From Pantoea sp. Eser (GTDB lineage: Bacteria; Pseudomonadota; Gammaproteobacteria; Enterobacterales; Enterobacteriaceae): a stretch of 64,000 bases of DNA. The DNA is taken from NCBI GenBank assembly GCA_009830035.1, contig SZZY01000002.1, forward strand, positions 388,859 to 452,858. The letters run 5' to 3'. A program made the translations under genes and the position numbers. The first letter of the stretch is position 1. The number at the start of each line of letters is the position of its first letter. The notes under the pieces are model-generated. The model saw only the letters and a program-made list of their open reading frames with translations, had not been told where the DNA came from and did no database searches. Below, in pieces: positions 10,118-21,341 of this stretch.

Positions 10118-12508
10118 TCAATCCCTCAAGGTTGCCTGGAATCGCTCTTTTAATGCCGCAACGCATTTGCCAACGGTCGCGGCAATCTCCTCTTCTTCGA
10201 GTGTCCGGCTGGTATCCTGCAAAATCAGGCTGATTGCGAGGCTCTTGTAACCCTCAGAAACGCCCTTACCGCGGTACACGTCAAACAAGTTTACGCCAAC
10301 CACCTGATTTACGCCAACTTTCTTACACTCCGCGATGATATCGGCTGCAGGGACGTTTTCAGCCACCACAACGGCAATATCACGACGGTTCGCCGGGAAG
10401 CGTGAAATCTCGCGCGCGTCAGGCAGGACGCGGTCTGCGACCTTATTCCAAAGCAGTTCAAAGACTAAGGTGCGACCATTGAGATCAAGCTTACGTTCCA
10501 GCTCAGGATGAACCACTCCGATAAATCCGATTCGTTCATCATGCAAATAAATCGCAGCGCTCTGTCCCGGATGCAACGCCGGATTGGCTTCAGCACGGAA
10601 GCTGATGTCATCCAGTTTTCCAGTTAAATCGAGCAGCGATTCTAAATCGCCTTTTAAATCATAGAAGTCAACCGTCTGGCGCGCCAGATCCCAACGCTCT
10701 TCAGCGCGGTTGCCGCTCAGTACGCCAGCCAGCATAAGATCCTGACGGATGCCAAGATCGGCCTGAGTATCCGGCACAAAGCGCAGGCCGCTCTCAAACA
10801 GGCGCACCCGGCTCTGCTGACGATTCTGGTTGTAAACCACCGCACTCAGTAAGCCGGTCCACAGCGAGAGGCGCATGGTCGACATATCGCTGGAGATCGG
10901 GCTGGGCAGCAGCAGCGCCTCTTTCCCCGGATGCAGCAGCTGCTGAATCTTCGGGTCAACAAAGCTGTAGGTAATCGCCTCCTGATAGCCTTTATCGACC
11001 AGCAGGGTTTTGGCACGCTTCAGCGACAGGTTCGCTTCGCGGTGGCGGGTCATCACCAGACCAGCCTGAACCGGCACGTCCGGAATGTTGTTATAGCCAT
11101 AGATACGGGCGACTTCTTCAACCAGATCTTCTTCAATCGCCATATCAAAACGCCAGCTTGGCGCAACCGCCTGCCACTGGCCCTCAGCGACGCTCACCTG
11201 GCAACCGAGGCGGGTCAGGATATCCGTCACCTGCTCATCCGGGATTACGTGACCGATCAGGCGGTCCAGCTTCCCACGACACAGGGTGATAGTGGCCTGT
11301 GGCGGTAATGCGGCCTGATGAGTCTGATCGATGATCGGGCCCGCTTCGCCACCACAGATCTCTAACACCAGCGCGGTCGCACGCTCCAGCGCCATCTGCT
11401 GCAGGGCCGAATCGACACCACGCTCATAACGATATGACGCATCGGTGTGTAAACCGTGACGACGTGCACGGCCGATAATCGAGAGCGGGTCAAAATAGGC
11501 ACACTCAAACAGGATATTCTGCGTTTCGCTGTTCACACCGGAATGCTCGCCGCCAAAAATACCGGCCATCGCCAGCGCTTTGTGGTGATCGGCAATCACT
11601 AAGGTGTCGCTTTGCAGCTTAGCTTCGGTGCCATCCAGCAGCGTCAGGGTCTCACCCTCTTTCGCCATCCGCACCACGATCCCACCATCAATACGGTCGA
11701 GGTCAAAAACGTGCATCGGCTGACCCAGCTCCAGCAGCACAAAGTTGGTGATATCAACGATCGGGTCGATAGAGCGAATGCCACAGCGGCGCAGCTTCTC
11801 TTTCATCCACAGCGGCGTGGCCGCCGTGACGTTCACGCCTTTCACCACGCGGCCCAGATAGCGCGGGCAGGCGTCGGTTGCATCAACAACCCGAATCGGG
11901 AAGGTGTCGCTCAGCGTTGCCGCCACCGGCTGAATCTCCGGCATGTTGAGCGGCAGGCCATTCAGGACGGCCACATCACGCGCAATCCCGATAATACCCA
12001 GACAGTCGGCTCGGTTCGGCGTGACGCTGATTTCGATGGTGTTGTCATCCAGCTGCAGATAGTCGCGGATATCAGTACCGATCGGCGCGTCCGCGGGCAG
12101 TTCAATAATGCCGTTATGATCGTCGGAAATACCCAGTTCGGAGAACGAGCAGAGCATGCCTTCGGACGGTTCGCCACGCAGTTTTGCGGCTTTGATTTTG
12201 AAATCACCTGGCAGCACGGCACCCACGGTCGCCACGGCGACCTTCAGGCCCTGACGGCAGTTTGGCGCGCCACAGACGATATCCAGCAGGCGATCGCCGC
12301 CGGTGTTGATTTTGGTGACGCGCAGTTTGTCGGCGTTTGGGTGCTGACCGCACTCCACGACTTCACCGACCACCACGCCGTGGAACGCGCCCGCGACCGG
12401 GTCCACGCCATCGACTTCCAGGCCGGCCATGGTGATTTGCTCAGACAGCGCCGTGCTGTCCAGGGCTGGATTTACCCATTCGCGTAACCAGAGTTCACTG
12501 AATTTCAT
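10118..12508 (-). CDS. pheT: Phenylalanine-tRNA ligase beta subunit
   Basis: A 796-residue protein of normal length. It opens [20 protein letters not shown], followed by the OB-fold tRNA-binding domain ([19 protein letters not shown]), B3/B4 editing domain, B5 and the C-terminal anticodon-binding (FDX-ACB) domain ending LKERFQATL. It works with PheS as an alpha2-beta2 enzyme that charges tRNA-Phe and removes mischarged Tyr. It is 14 bp downstream of pheS under the pheM attenuator. Intact over 2.4 kb, in sharp contrast to the accessory genes nearby. Confidence 0.98.
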   Translation of the reverse strand: MKFSELWLREWVNPALDSTALSEQITMAGLEVDGVDPVAGAFHGVVVGEVVECGQHPNADKLRVTKINTGGDRLLDIVCGAPNCRQGLKVAVATVGAVLPGDFKIKAAKLRGEPSEGMLCSFSELGISDDHNGIIELPADAPIGTDIRDYLQLDDNTIEISVTPNRADCLGIIGIARDVAVLNGLPLNMPEIQPVAATLSDTFPIRVVDATDACPRYLGRVVKGVNVTAATPLWMKEKLRRCGIRSIDPIVDITNFVLLELGQPMHVFDLDRIDGGIVVRMAKEGETLTLLDGTEAKLQSDTLVIADHHKALAMAGIFGGEHSGVNSETQNILFECAYFDPLSIIGRARRHGLHTDASYRYERGVDSALQQMALERATALVLEICGGEAGPIIDQTHQAALPPQATITLCRGKLDRLIGHVIPDEQVTDILTRLGCQVSVAEGQWQAVAPSWRFDMAIEEDLVEEVARIYGYNNIPDVPVQAGLVMTRHREANLSLKRAKTLLVDKGYQEAITYSFVDPKIQQLLHPGKEALLLPSPISSDMSTMRLSLWTGLLSAVVYNQNRQQSRVRLFESGLRFVPDTQADLGIRQDLMLAGVLSGNRAEERWDLARQTVDFYDLKGDLESLLDLTGKLDDISFRAEANPALHPGQSAAIYLHDERIGFIGVVHPELERKLDLNGRTLVFELLWNKVADRVLPDAREISRFPANRRDIAVVVAENVPAADIIAECKKVGVNQVVGVNLFDVYRGKGVSEGYKSLAISLILQDTSRTLEEEEIAATVGKCVAALKERFQATLRD

Positions 12509-12522
12509 TGGATAACCTGCCC

Positions 12523-13524
<1,002 letters not shown>

Positions 13525-13580
13525 TCAGGCTGGTCAGTTCTCGTTGGGACCTGCCGGTCCAATATGCTAGCGCCAGAAAC

Positions 13581-13606
13581 AAAAAAGCCTCCACGAGGGA
13601 GGCTTT
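13581..13606 (-). terminator. Attenuator of the pheST operon
   Basis: On the minus strand AAGCCTCC and GGAGGCTT pair around a CTCGT loop, followed by a T run, 75 bp before pheS. It lies downstream of pheM. In E. coli the same arrangement lets starved ribosomes on pheM phenylalanine codons prevent termination. Confidence 0.88.
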
Positions 13607-13654
13607 CAGCGCGATTTTTCGTTTCTCTTCTTACTGCGCAAAAGCCCCCGAATG

Positions 13655-13699
13655 TCAGGCGCTAAAGTAAAAAAAGAAACGGAAAATAGCAGCAGTCAT
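13655..13699 (-). CDS. pheM: pheST operon leader peptide
   Basis: A 14-residue ORF, [14 protein letters not shown], starts at ATG 13699 and stops with TGA at 13655. Five of 14 residues are Phe, three of them consecutive, the signature of the pheM attenuation peptide (E. coli: [14 protein letters not shown]). It stands between rplT and the pheST attenuator. Low charged tRNA-Phe would stall the ribosome here and favour readthrough into pheS. It shows that this operon keeps its full regulatory apparatus while neighbouring accessory genes decay. Confidence 0.93.
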   Translation of the reverse strand: [14 protein letters not shown]

Positions 13700-13788
13700 G
13701 CTTGCGGTTACCTTGTCATGAATCTTGAGGGTACTATTGAAATGCGTGGCGAAGAAAATGTCAATCTTTTGCGCGAGTTACACGCAAT

Positions 13789-13815
13789 AAAAAAGGGAGC
13801 AAGCTCCCTTTTTTA
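13789..13815 (-). terminator. Terminator after rplT
   Basis: AAAAGGGAGC / GCTCCCTTTTTT stem-loop on the minus strand with a T run, directly after the rplT stop. It separates the thrS-infC-rpmI-rplT unit from pheM. Confidence 0.88.
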
Positions 13816-13821
13816 TCCGGC

Positions 13822-14193
<372 letters not shown>

Positions 14194-14218
14194 CTATATT
14201 CTGTTTAAAAAAATGGAC

Positions 14219-14416
14219 TTATGCGTACGGCAGGCAGGCAATAACCAGACTCAGATCGCCTTTGGACACCATGCCTTTAGGGCGCAGGTGACGTTTACGC
14301 TTAGTAGATTTTTTGGTCAGAATATGACGCAGGTTTGCGTGTTTACGCTTGAAGCCGCCAGAAGCGGTCTTCCTGAAGCGCTTAGCCGCGCCACGTACAG
14401 TTTTAATCTTTGGCAT
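14219..14416 (-). CDS. rpmI: 50S ribosomal protein L35
   Basis: 65 residues, [20 protein letters not shown] onward, very basic, standard length. It sits between infC and rplT as in most bacteria. Its translation is the point at which L20 represses the pair. Intact. Confidence 0.98.
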   Translation of the reverse strand: MPKIKTVRGAAKRFRKTASGGFKRKHANLRHILTKKSTKRKRHLRPKGMVSKGDLSLVIACLPYA

Positions 14417-14472
14417 TTTAAAAAATATCCACTTCGCATTGTTGATAACATGACCCAGACAGGCGAACAGAT

Positions 14473-14500
14473 AACCGCACAGCGCGAACGCTGTGCGGTT
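14473..14500 (-). promoter_or_regulatory. Perfect 12-bp hairpin with UUCG loop between infC and rpmI
   Basis: AACCGCACAGCG and CGCTGTGCGGTT pair perfectly around a TTCG loop on the minus strand. No T run follows, so it is not a simple terminator. It falls in the infC-rpmI spacer, where E. coli L20 binds an operator hairpin. An operator or mRNA-stabilising role is inferred from position. Confidence 0.6.
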
Positions 14501-14516
14501 AATGTTACTTGAAAGC

Positions 14517-15068
14517 CTACTGCTTCTTCTTAGGAGCGAGCACCATGATCATCTGGCGGCCTTCGATCTTCGAAGGGAAGGATTCGACAATGGCCAAATC
14601 CAGATCTTCACACAGGTCTTTACGGACGCGGTTAAGCACTTCCATACCTATCTGCTGGTGAGCCATCTCACGACCGCGGAAACGCAGCGTGATTTTGGCT
14701 TTATCGCCTTCTTCCAGAAAGCGAATCAGGTTGCGTAGTTTGACCTGATAGTCGCCATCATCGGTTCCGGGACGGAATTTGATTTCCTTAACCTGAATAA
14801 CTTTTTGCCTCTTCTTCTGTTCCTTAGAAGATTTGCTTTTTTCATAGAGGAACTTGCCGTAATCCATGATGCGGCAGACCGGCGGTTCGGCGTTCGGGCT
14901 GATTTCTACTAAATCAACACCCGCTTCCTCGGCTTTTTCCAAAGCTTCGCGTAATGTGACAATGCCAATCGGCTCGCCATCCATGCCTGTTAAGCGCACT
15001 TCAGTTGCGCGGATTTCACCGTTGATTTTGTTCGGACGCGTCGGTAGTACTCGTTTTCCGCCTTTAAT
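14517..15068 (-). CDS. infC: Translation initiation factor IF-3, AUU start
   Basis: The gene starts with ATT at 15068, preceded by GGAGGA at proper spacing, and reads (M)[19 protein letters not shown] and then [20 protein letters not shown] to the end MVLAPKKKQ. That gives 183 residues against 180 in E. coli; the short surplus is at [16 protein letters not shown] later ATG (14999) would remove the N-terminal 23 residues, so ATT is clearly correct. The AUU start lets IF-3 discriminate against its own mRNA. It begins 3 bp after the thrS stop. Intact. Confidence 0.96.
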   Translation of the reverse strand: MKGGKRVLPTRPNKINGEIRATEVRLTGMDGEPIGIVTLREALEKAEEAGVDLVEISPNAEPPVCRIMDYGKFLYEKSKSSKEQKKRQKVIQVKEIKFRPGTDDGDYQVKLRNLIRFLEEGDKAKITLRFRGREMAHQQIGMEVLNRVRKDLCEDLDLAIVESFPSKIEGRQMIMVLAPKKKQ

Positions 15069-15071
15069 ACT

Positions 15072-17000
15072 TTATTCCTCCAATTGGTGAAGATTTCGGC
15101 TGCTAATCTCTTGTTGAAGTTTCTCAACAAACACATCGACATCCATCGCCCCAAGGTCTTTACCACGGCGGGTGCGAACGGCCACTTTGCCAGCTTCCAC
15201 CTCTTTGTCACCGCAGACCAACATATAAGGGACTCGACGTAATGTATGCTCGCGGATTTTAAAGCCTATCTTCTCATTTCTCAAGTCTGCCTTCACACGA
15301 ATGCCAGCATTCTGCAGCTTACGCGTCAAAGACTCAACATATTCTGCTTGTCCATCGGTAATATTCATTGCCACGACTTGCAGCGGTGCCAGCCAGCTTG
15401 GGAAGAAACCAGCGAATTCTTCAGTCAGAATACCGATGAATCGCTCCATTGACCCCAGAATCGCACGGTGAATCATCACTGGCGTCTGACGATCGTTGTT
15501 TTCACCCACGTAGGTTGCTTCAAGGCGTTTTGGCAGGGAAAAGTCTAGCTGAACTGTTCCACACTGCCAGGCGCGATCAAGACAATCGTACAAAGTAAAC
15601 TCAATTTTAGGACCGTAGAACGCGCCTTCGCCTGGCTGGAACTCAAACTCAATATTGTTTTCGTTCAGCGCGGCAGCCAGATCTTCCTCAGCACGGTCCC
15701 ACATTTCATTGGTGCCGATACGCTTCTCAGGACGGGTGGACAATTTCACCACAATCTTTTCAAAGCCGAAGGTGCTGTACATGTCATAAACCATGCGGAT
15801 ACAGCTGTTTACTTCATCACGAACCTGTTCTTCAGTACAGAATACGTGTGCATCGTCCTGAGTAAAGCCACGAACGCGCATCAGACCATGCAGCGCGCCT
15901 GATGGCTCATTACGGTGACAACTGCCGAACTCTGCCATGCGCAGCGGCAGGTCACGGTAGGATTTCAGGCCCTGATTAAAGATTTGCACATGGCCTGGGC
16001 AGTTCATCGGCTTGATGCAATATTCACGGTTCTCGGAAGAGGTAGTGAACATCGCTTCTTTATAGTTTTCCCAGTGTCCGGTTTTTTCCCACAACACGCG
16101 ATCCATCATGAATGGACCTTTGACTTCCTGGTACTGATACTCTTTTAGCTTGCTGCGGACAAACACTTCCAGCTCGCGGAAGATGGTCCAGCCGTCATTA
16201 TGCCAGAATACCATGCCCGGCGCTTCTTCCTGCATGTGATAGAGGTCAAGCTGCTTACCAATCTTACGATGGTCACGCTTCGCCGCCTCTTCCAGACGCT
16301 GCAGGTAGGCGGCCAGTTGCTTCTTGTCTGCCCACGCGGTGCCATAAATTCGCTGCAGCATTTTGTTGTTGCTGTCGCCGCGCCAGTAGGCACCGGAGAT
16401 TTTCTGCAGCTTGAAATGATGGCAAAAACGCGTATTCGGCACGTGCGGACCGCGGCACATGTCGACATATTCTTCGTGATGATAAAGGCCAGGATGGTCA
16501 TCGTGGCTGATGTTTTCATCAAGAATGGTGGTCTTGTAGATTTCACCCCGCGCCGCGAACACGTCGCGCGCTTCCTGCCAGCTGACTTTTTTCTTCACCA
16601 CGTCATAGTTGGTTTCAGCCAACTGATGCATGCGTTTTTCCAGCAGGTCGATATCTTCCTGGGTCAGGGTACGATCAATATCGACATCGTAATAGAAGCC
16701 GTTATCAATCACCGGACCGATCGCCATTTTGGTGTCCGGCCACATCTGCTTAATCGCATGCCCTAACAGGTGCGCGCAGGAGTGGCGGATGATTTCCAGA
16801 CCCGCTTCGTCTTTTGCGGTAATGATCGCAACGTTTGCATCTTCAGTGATGGGATCGACAGCATCAACCAGTTCACCATTAACGCGACCCGCGATGCAGG
16901 CTTTTGCTAATCCCGGGCCGATGTCCAGCGCGATATCCATCACGCTGACAGGGCGATCAAATACACGCTGGCTGCCATCAGGAAGCGTAATTACAGGCAT
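15072..17000 (-). CDS. thrS: Threonine-tRNA ligase
   Basis: 642 residues, the E. coli length. The N-terminal TGS domain ([20 protein letters not shown]), the editing site with [16 protein letters not shown], class II motif 2 around [20 protein letters not shown] and the C-terminal anticodon domain ([20 protein letters not shown]) are all present. It charges tRNA-Thr and hydrolyses Ser-tRNA-Thr. Its leader (17001-17180) is where E. coli ThrRS represses itself on tRNA-like hairpins; I did not fold it. Intact. Confidence 0.98.
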   Translation of the reverse strand: MPVITLPDGSQRVFDRPVSVMDIALDIGPGLAKACIAGRVNGELVDAVDPITEDANVAIITAKDEAGLEIIRHSCAHLLGHAIKQMWPDTKMAIGPVIDNGFYYDVDIDRTLTQEDIDLLEKRMHQLAETNYDVVKKKVSWQEARDVFAARGEIYKTTILDENISHDDHPGLYHHEEYVDMCRGPHVPNTRFCHHFKLQKISGAYWRGDSNNKMLQRIYGTAWADKKQLAAYLQRLEEAAKRDHRKIGKQLDLYHMQEEAPGMVFWHNDGWTIFRELEVFVRSKLKEYQYQEVKGPFMMDRVLWEKTGHWENYKEAMFTTSSENREYCIKPMNCPGHVQIFNQGLKSYRDLPLRMAEFGSCHRNEPSGALHGLMRVRGFTQDDAHVFCTEEQVRDEVNSCIRMVYDMYSTFGFEKIVVKLSTRPEKRIGTNEMWDRAEEDLAAALNENNIEFEFQPGEGAFYGPKIEFTLYDCLDRAWQCGTVQLDFSLPKRLEATYVGENNDRQTPVMIHRAILGSMERFIGILTEEFAGFFPSWLAPLQVVAMNITDGQAEYVESLTRKLQNAGIRVKADLRNEKIGFKIREHTLRRVPYMLVCGDKEVEAGKVAVRTRRGKDLGAMDVDVFVEKLQQEISSRNLHQLEE

Positions 17001-17189
17001 TTCATATCCTTAATTGCAGTGGTAAGCCACACGAAAGCTTACATACAACATGATGTAAATTTAATGACCCGGCGTTATGTCAGACCCACAGTGTCGGAAT
17101 GTCGCCAGGATTTCAGTGCAGAAGCGATGATAGCAGTTTTCCCGGGCGAGAAAAACCCATGCCATTTTCGCTAAGCTCCGGAGAGATCA

Positions 17190-17218
17190 AAAAAAAGCGG
17201 CCTGACTCATCAGGCCGC
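17190..17218 (-). terminator. Terminator after ydiY
   Basis: On the minus strand GCGGCCTGA and TCAGGCCGC pair around a four-base loop (TGAG), followed by a T run. It ends the ydiY transcript before the thrS leader. Confidence 0.85.
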
Positions 17219-17244
17219 CTGGAATGCTACTGCGGAAAACCGCC

Positions 17245-18008
17245 TTACATAGCGTAAGAGAGCATGATAGAGGTTTTGGTATCGGTGCGATCCGGCGCAG
17301 ACTCTGGCGGATTGTTGTTCCAGATCACGTTGTAGGCCAGCTTCAGCGCAAAGTGGCTGTTAATAGCAACCTGTAGGCCGGCTTCGGAGTTAAGGGTGGT
17401 GTCTTCACTGAAGCTGCTCAGCACGGAAACAACCCTGCACGAATTTGGTGGTATCGGTCAGCTGCCACTGATAGCTGATGGCGCCGTAGCCCAGCGCTTT
17501 GGTTTCATGACCACCATCGTGGAAGTCATCATAACGTACACCCGGACCAAATTCCGCACGCAGCGAATGCACCGGACCGTTCAGAATCTGACGACCGTAA
17601 CCTGCTGTCAGCACGTCACGTGAATCGTAGCCGTTGAAGCGATCGCTTAACCAGCTTGCCTGACCAAACAGGTAGTCATAGGAGTTGAGGTTATAACGTG
17701 AACGGCCACCGATGTTATAGGTTTCAGACGAGCGCTCATCATTTGATGAAGTGTTCGCTGCGTTGCCCCACAAGCTGTATGCCATCGATGACTGATACCA
17801 GGTCATGTTGGTCTGAGCAGTCATTGATGAACTGGTGGTGTTACCGGTTTGCGCCAAGTAACCTGCAGAAGCAGAACCTTCGAACGGTTTTTTTGCCGTA
17901 GAAGGGTCATCCATGGAAGTAAATAAGACATTATCGGCCATTGCCTGGTGGCAAAACGATCCGGCGGAGAGCATAAAGAACAACAGACAGCTTGTTAAAG
18001 GCTTTCAT
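17245..18008 (-). pseudogene. ydiY: Acid-inducible putative outer membrane protein YdiY (DUF481), two frameshifts
   Basis: The core SASAGYLAQTGNTTSSSMTA, SSNDERSSETYNIGGRSRYN and TAGYGRQILNGPVHSLRAEF closely matches E. coli YdiY. The start ATGAAAGCCTTTAACAAGCTG (18008) is out of frame with the signal-peptide end MLSAGSFCHQAMA (shift near 17990). A second one-base insertion near 17430 turns VQGVSV into VQGCF and a stop. The true C-terminus (ESAPDRTDTKTSIMLSYAM) is readable in the third frame to 17245. YdiY is a predicted beta-barrel protein with no firm function. pfkB, its neighbour in E. coli, is missing. Confidence 0.88.
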
Positions 18009-18358
18009 TAAATGTGATCCGTGCGACAGTTTAAAAAACGGAGAGTCTGAAGCGTTTTGCCGGGCAATCAATGCAATTTACGGTAAGTTTTGTAAAAAAA
18101 ATATTAACTCGCTCGAAATGCGTGGTATTGCTATGAAACCGCATGTTAATTGGGACTATTCTGATTAACGCGGCGCATTATAGTGGTCCTCAGACCAAAA
18201 TACAGCTGCTTCGCAACAAGATTTTTCAGAACGTTAACCATTGCTGCTGACAGGATTTTACGTCCGGTCACCCGCGCAGGCTTTCACCATCCCCTTAATA
18301 ACTCGCTCATTTTTTCACCATGGTCTACGCTCAGTTCAGTTTCTCTACCCAGAGGTGC
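18009..18358. other. Intergenic region, no gene seen
   Basis: Between ydiY (minus) and the GhoS-like gene (plus). Short open stretches show no similarity I recognise. It must contain the divergent promoters. The sequence just before the GhoS-like gene, CCAGAGGTGC, can serve as its ribosome binding site. Confidence 0.5.
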
Positions 18359-18664
18359 ATGATGAGCAGCAATTCCTTAACCAGTTATATCGTCACGTTG
18401 CAGTATCCGGAATCTGGCTTAAGTGACATTCTTGAGCCAACTGGCGCCATGACGGCTGCCGGGTTGACCACCACCCTGACCGATGATTAGGGGCACCCGC
18501 ATGAGCTGGGGACCAACAGTTTTTGTATCGTCACCACGCTGGAGGAGGACGATCTGCGGCGGCAGGTGGCTGCCGCTGGCGAAAGCGCTCTGGGACAAAA
18601 GCCGGACGTGACCGTCACCACCTTTGAGCAGTATCTGCGCGACGCCGCCTCCCCGGCTGAGTAA
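18359..18664 (+). pseudogene. GhoS-like type V antitoxin (endoribonuclease) with one amber codon
   Basis: One 101-codon frame from ATG 18359 to TAA 18664 is interrupted only by TAG at 18488-18490. The parts read SSNSLTSYIVTLQYPESGLS and GHPHELGTNSFCIVTTLEED. The order of these blocks matches E. coli GhoS (YVVSFDYPS, then GIPRQLNENSFAITTSL, then a VDDYF-like end, here VTTFEQYL). GhoS has a Cas2-like fold and cleaves ghoT toxin mRNA. No GhoT-like small membrane protein is visible beside it, so it would be a solitary antitoxin relative, now truncated. The family call is by eye from about 98 residues; moderate confidence. Confidence 0.55.
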
Positions 18665-18742
18665 AGGGTGCTTCCGCGCTGTTTTTAGTGAAGATTTACG
18701 CGCTACAATCGAACTTACGCAGCGAATAACGAGGATAGCCCG

Positions 18743-19637
18743 ATGTGGTCAGCCATTAGTCGTCTGTTAAGCGAACAGTTAGGCAACGCCGAAATTACCC
18801 AACGTCACGCCCTGCCCGGTGGCGAAGTCCATCCCACCTGGCGTATCCGCTACGGTGACCACGACGTGTTCGTAAAATGCAACAGCCGCGAGATGCTGTC
18901 GCTGTTTACCTGGGCAGCCGATCAGCTGGCACTGCTGGCCCGCACTCAGACCGTCAGGGTGCCGAAGGTCTATGGTGTCGGTCATCATCGCGAAGAGAGC
19001 TTTCTGCTGCTGGAATATGTTGAGCCGCAGCCGCTCGACCCACAGAGCGCCTTTCAGCTGGGTCAGCAACTGGCGCATCTGCATCGGTGGAGTGAACAAA
19101 CCCAGTTCGGGCTAGACTTCGATAACAACATCACCACCACTCCCCAACCCAACAGCTGGCTGCGTCGTCGGTCGGTTTTCTTTGCTGAACAGCGCATCGG
19201 CTGGCAGCTGCACAGCTGGCGGCGGAAAAAGGCATTCAGTATGGCATACCGAACTGATCATTGCCTGCGTGCAGCGGTTGCTGGCATCGCACCATCCTCA
19301 GCCCTCTTTGCTGCATGGCGATCTCTGGCCCGCTAACTGTGCAGGCAGCGCAGCGGGGCCGTGGATCTTCGATCCCGCCTGTTACTGGGGTGACCGTGAA
19401 TGTGATTTAGCGATGCTGAGCTGGTTTCCCAATCTGCCGCGGCAAATTTTCGAAGGCTACCATGCCGTCTGGCCGCTGCCGGATGGCTTTTCGCAGCGTC
19501 AGCCGGTTTATCAGCTTTACTATCGGTTAAACCGGGCGAACGTGTTTGGCAGGCACTGGCTGGGCGACGCACAGTTCGCCATTGGCCAGTTGCTAGATGA
19601 GGATGCGCCATCAACCAGTCAGGCCAAACCGGCCTGA
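18743..19637 (+). pseudogene. yniA: Fructosamine/ketosamine-3-kinase family protein YniA, frameshifted
   Basis: The first part (MWSAISRLLSEQLGNAEITQ to FFAEQRIGWQLH) and the second part (TELIIACVQRLLASHHPQPS, catalytic SLLHGDLWPANC, FDPACYWGDRECDLAM) match E. coli YniA in order but lie in different frames. One frame change is near 19210 and a short garbled stretch lies before 19255. YniA-type kinases phosphorylate sugars attached to protein amines to promote deglycation. The catalytic aspartate segment HGDLW is in the part that is not translated from the start codon, so the product would be inactive. The C-terminus runs a few residues beyond E. coli. Confidence 0.9.
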
Positions 19638-19642
19638 CTGCA

Positions 19643-20179
19643 TCAGATAAAGCCCAGTAGCGACAGCGCGAAATAGCCAGCGATAGCAATCACCACCGGC
19701 AGCACATAAAGCGGGAAAATCTGCAGAAAAATGGTGTGGCGCGGGACGCGTACCTTTTCTTCCAGCTGCTGGCGGGTGCGCCCTTCACTGCCCTTCACCT
19801 GCTCCAGAATTAACTGATCCTCAATCCCTTCTTTGACATGACGCACCTGGCGTCCCATCCGCGCGCCAGATGACTCCAGCGCCAGCCCGACAAAGATCAG
19901 AATATAGATCAGCCAGAATCCGAGGTTCATCTGACCGTTAAATCCCGGCACCGGCGAGTTGTGCCAGAACACGTTGAGGAACGGGGTATTAAAGCGGATC
20001 ATGTCGACGATCACATGGACAAAATCAAGCATTACTGCATCAATGCCAGGCTGCTTTCCGCTGTGCTTAAACATAAAGCTCAGCACAGAAATAATGGTCG
20101 AGAGTAGCGCCAGTAAAAAAATAACCCAGCCAGCCACACGCTTAAGGATGGCGATGCGGCCAGCCTGTTGATAGGTCAT
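19643..20179 (-). CDS. yniB: YniB family inner membrane protein
   Basis: 178 residues from ATG 20179, the E. coli length. CAGGAG precedes the start at good spacing; the longer open frame upstream has no similarity. The protein starts MTYQQAGRIAILKRVAGWVI and has about three membrane helices (after residue 15, near LGFWLIYILIFVGLAL, and at the end FPLYVLPVVIAIAGYFALSL). Function is unknown in E. coli as well. It faces yniA tail to tail with 5 bp between stops. Intact. Confidence 0.92.
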   Translation of the reverse strand: MTYQQAGRIAILKRVAGWVIFLLALLSTIISVLSFMFKHSGKQPGIDAVMLDFVHVIVDMIRFNTPFLNVFWHNSPVPGFNGQMNLGFWLIYILIFVGLALESSGARMGRQVRHVKEGIEDQLILEQVKGSEGRTRQQLEEKVRVPRHTIFLQIFPLYVLPVVIAIAGYFALSLLGFI

Positions 20180-20324
20180 GATATCTCCTGAACCAAAAAT
20201 CCAATTTGCTGTAAGTCTACCTGCCAATGCTGAAATTTCCCAAATAAAGCGTGGCTGGCTGCTCTGCCCCCCGCGACCGGCCGATCAATGCTAAGGTAAG
20301 TCAGACTTTATAAGGAGACCTCTG

Positions 20325-20980
20325 ATGCCCTATCACCGCCCCGTTCTCGCCGCATTGTTTGACATGGATGGCTTATTAATCGATTCCGAGCCGCTGTAGG
20401 ATCAGGCTGAACTGGATATTTTTTCGACATTGGATGTCGATCTGTCACGCCGCAGCGAGTTGCTCGACACCCTCGGCTTACGCATCGATCAGACAGTACG
20501 TACGTGGTACGAAACGCTGCCGTGGAACGGCCCCAGTCAGCAGGAGGTCACACAACGCATCATTGCCCGGGCGATGGCGCTGATTGAAGAGACTCGCCCC
20601 CTGTTGCCCGGGGTTGAGACCGCACTGCAGCTGTGCCGGCAGCACAACCTGAAAATCGGCCTCGCCTCCGCCTCACCGCTGGCGATGCTGGAACGGGTAC
20701 TGGAGATCTTCAACCTGCGACACTATTTCGACGTGCTCGCCTCGGCAGAAACGCTGCCTTACAGCAAACCCCATCCACAGGTTTATCTCAACGCGGCCGC
20801 CAGCCTGGCTATCGATCCGCTTAACTGCGTCACGCTGGAAGATTCCTTCAACGGCATGATCGCCACCAAAGCGGCGCGGATGCGTTCGATTGTGGTGCCA
20901 GCAGCGGCGCACCGTAACGATCCACGCTGGGCACTGGAGGATGTGCGGCTGGATGATCTGACCCAACTGACGCTGGCCGA
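20325..20980 (+). pseudogene. hxpB: Hexitol/2-deoxyglucose-6-phosphate phosphatase (HAD family), amber codon and lost 3' end
   Basis: ATG 20325 follows TAAGGAGACC and gives MPYHRPVLAALFDMDGLLID with the HAD nucleophile DMDG. TAG at 20397 (codon 25) replaces the Trp of E. coli YniC (SEPLWDRAEL). The rest of the HAD domain is open (ETRPLLPGVETALQLC, GLASASPLAML, YSKPHPQVYLNAA). The end is also damaged: after LTLAE the sequence switches directly to kduI, so the last few codons and stop are gone. The enzyme dephosphorylates sugar phosphates in the cytosol. Both lesions make it non-functional. Confidence 0.92.
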
Positions 20981-21325
20981 AAGTTCATCGTGCCGGACGT
21001 GCTGCCTACCTGCCAGCTCACCATGGGCTTAACCAAACTGGAGGAAGGCAGCCTGTGGAATACCATGCCGTGCCACACCCATGAGCGTCGCATGGAGGTC
21101 TATTTCTGTTTCGACATGAGCGAGGAGAGCGCGGTGTTCCACATGATGGGCAAGCCGCAGCAAACCCGTCACCTGCTGGTACATAACGAGCAGGCGGTGA
21201 TTTCACCCAGCTGGTCGATTCACGCCGGCGTCGGCACCCAGCGCTACACCTTCATCTGGGGCATGGTGGGCGAAAATCAAGTCTTTGATGACATGGACCA
21301 CGTCAAAATCAGCGAACTACGCTGA
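20981..21325 (+). pseudogene. kduI: 5-keto-4-deoxyuronate isomerase KduI, 3' fragment only
   Basis: The last 114 residues of KduI are present ([56 protein letters not shown]) and end with the normal stop at 21325. The family has about 278 residues, so roughly 164 N-terminal residues and the promoter are gone. It is joined to yniC at about 20980 in a different frame. KduI acts on pectin- and glycosaminoglycan-derived uronates. Metal ligands of the cupin domain ([11 protein letters not shown]) are retained, but there is no start. Confidence 0.93.
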
Positions 21326-21341
21326 GCGGAGGAGAAATATC

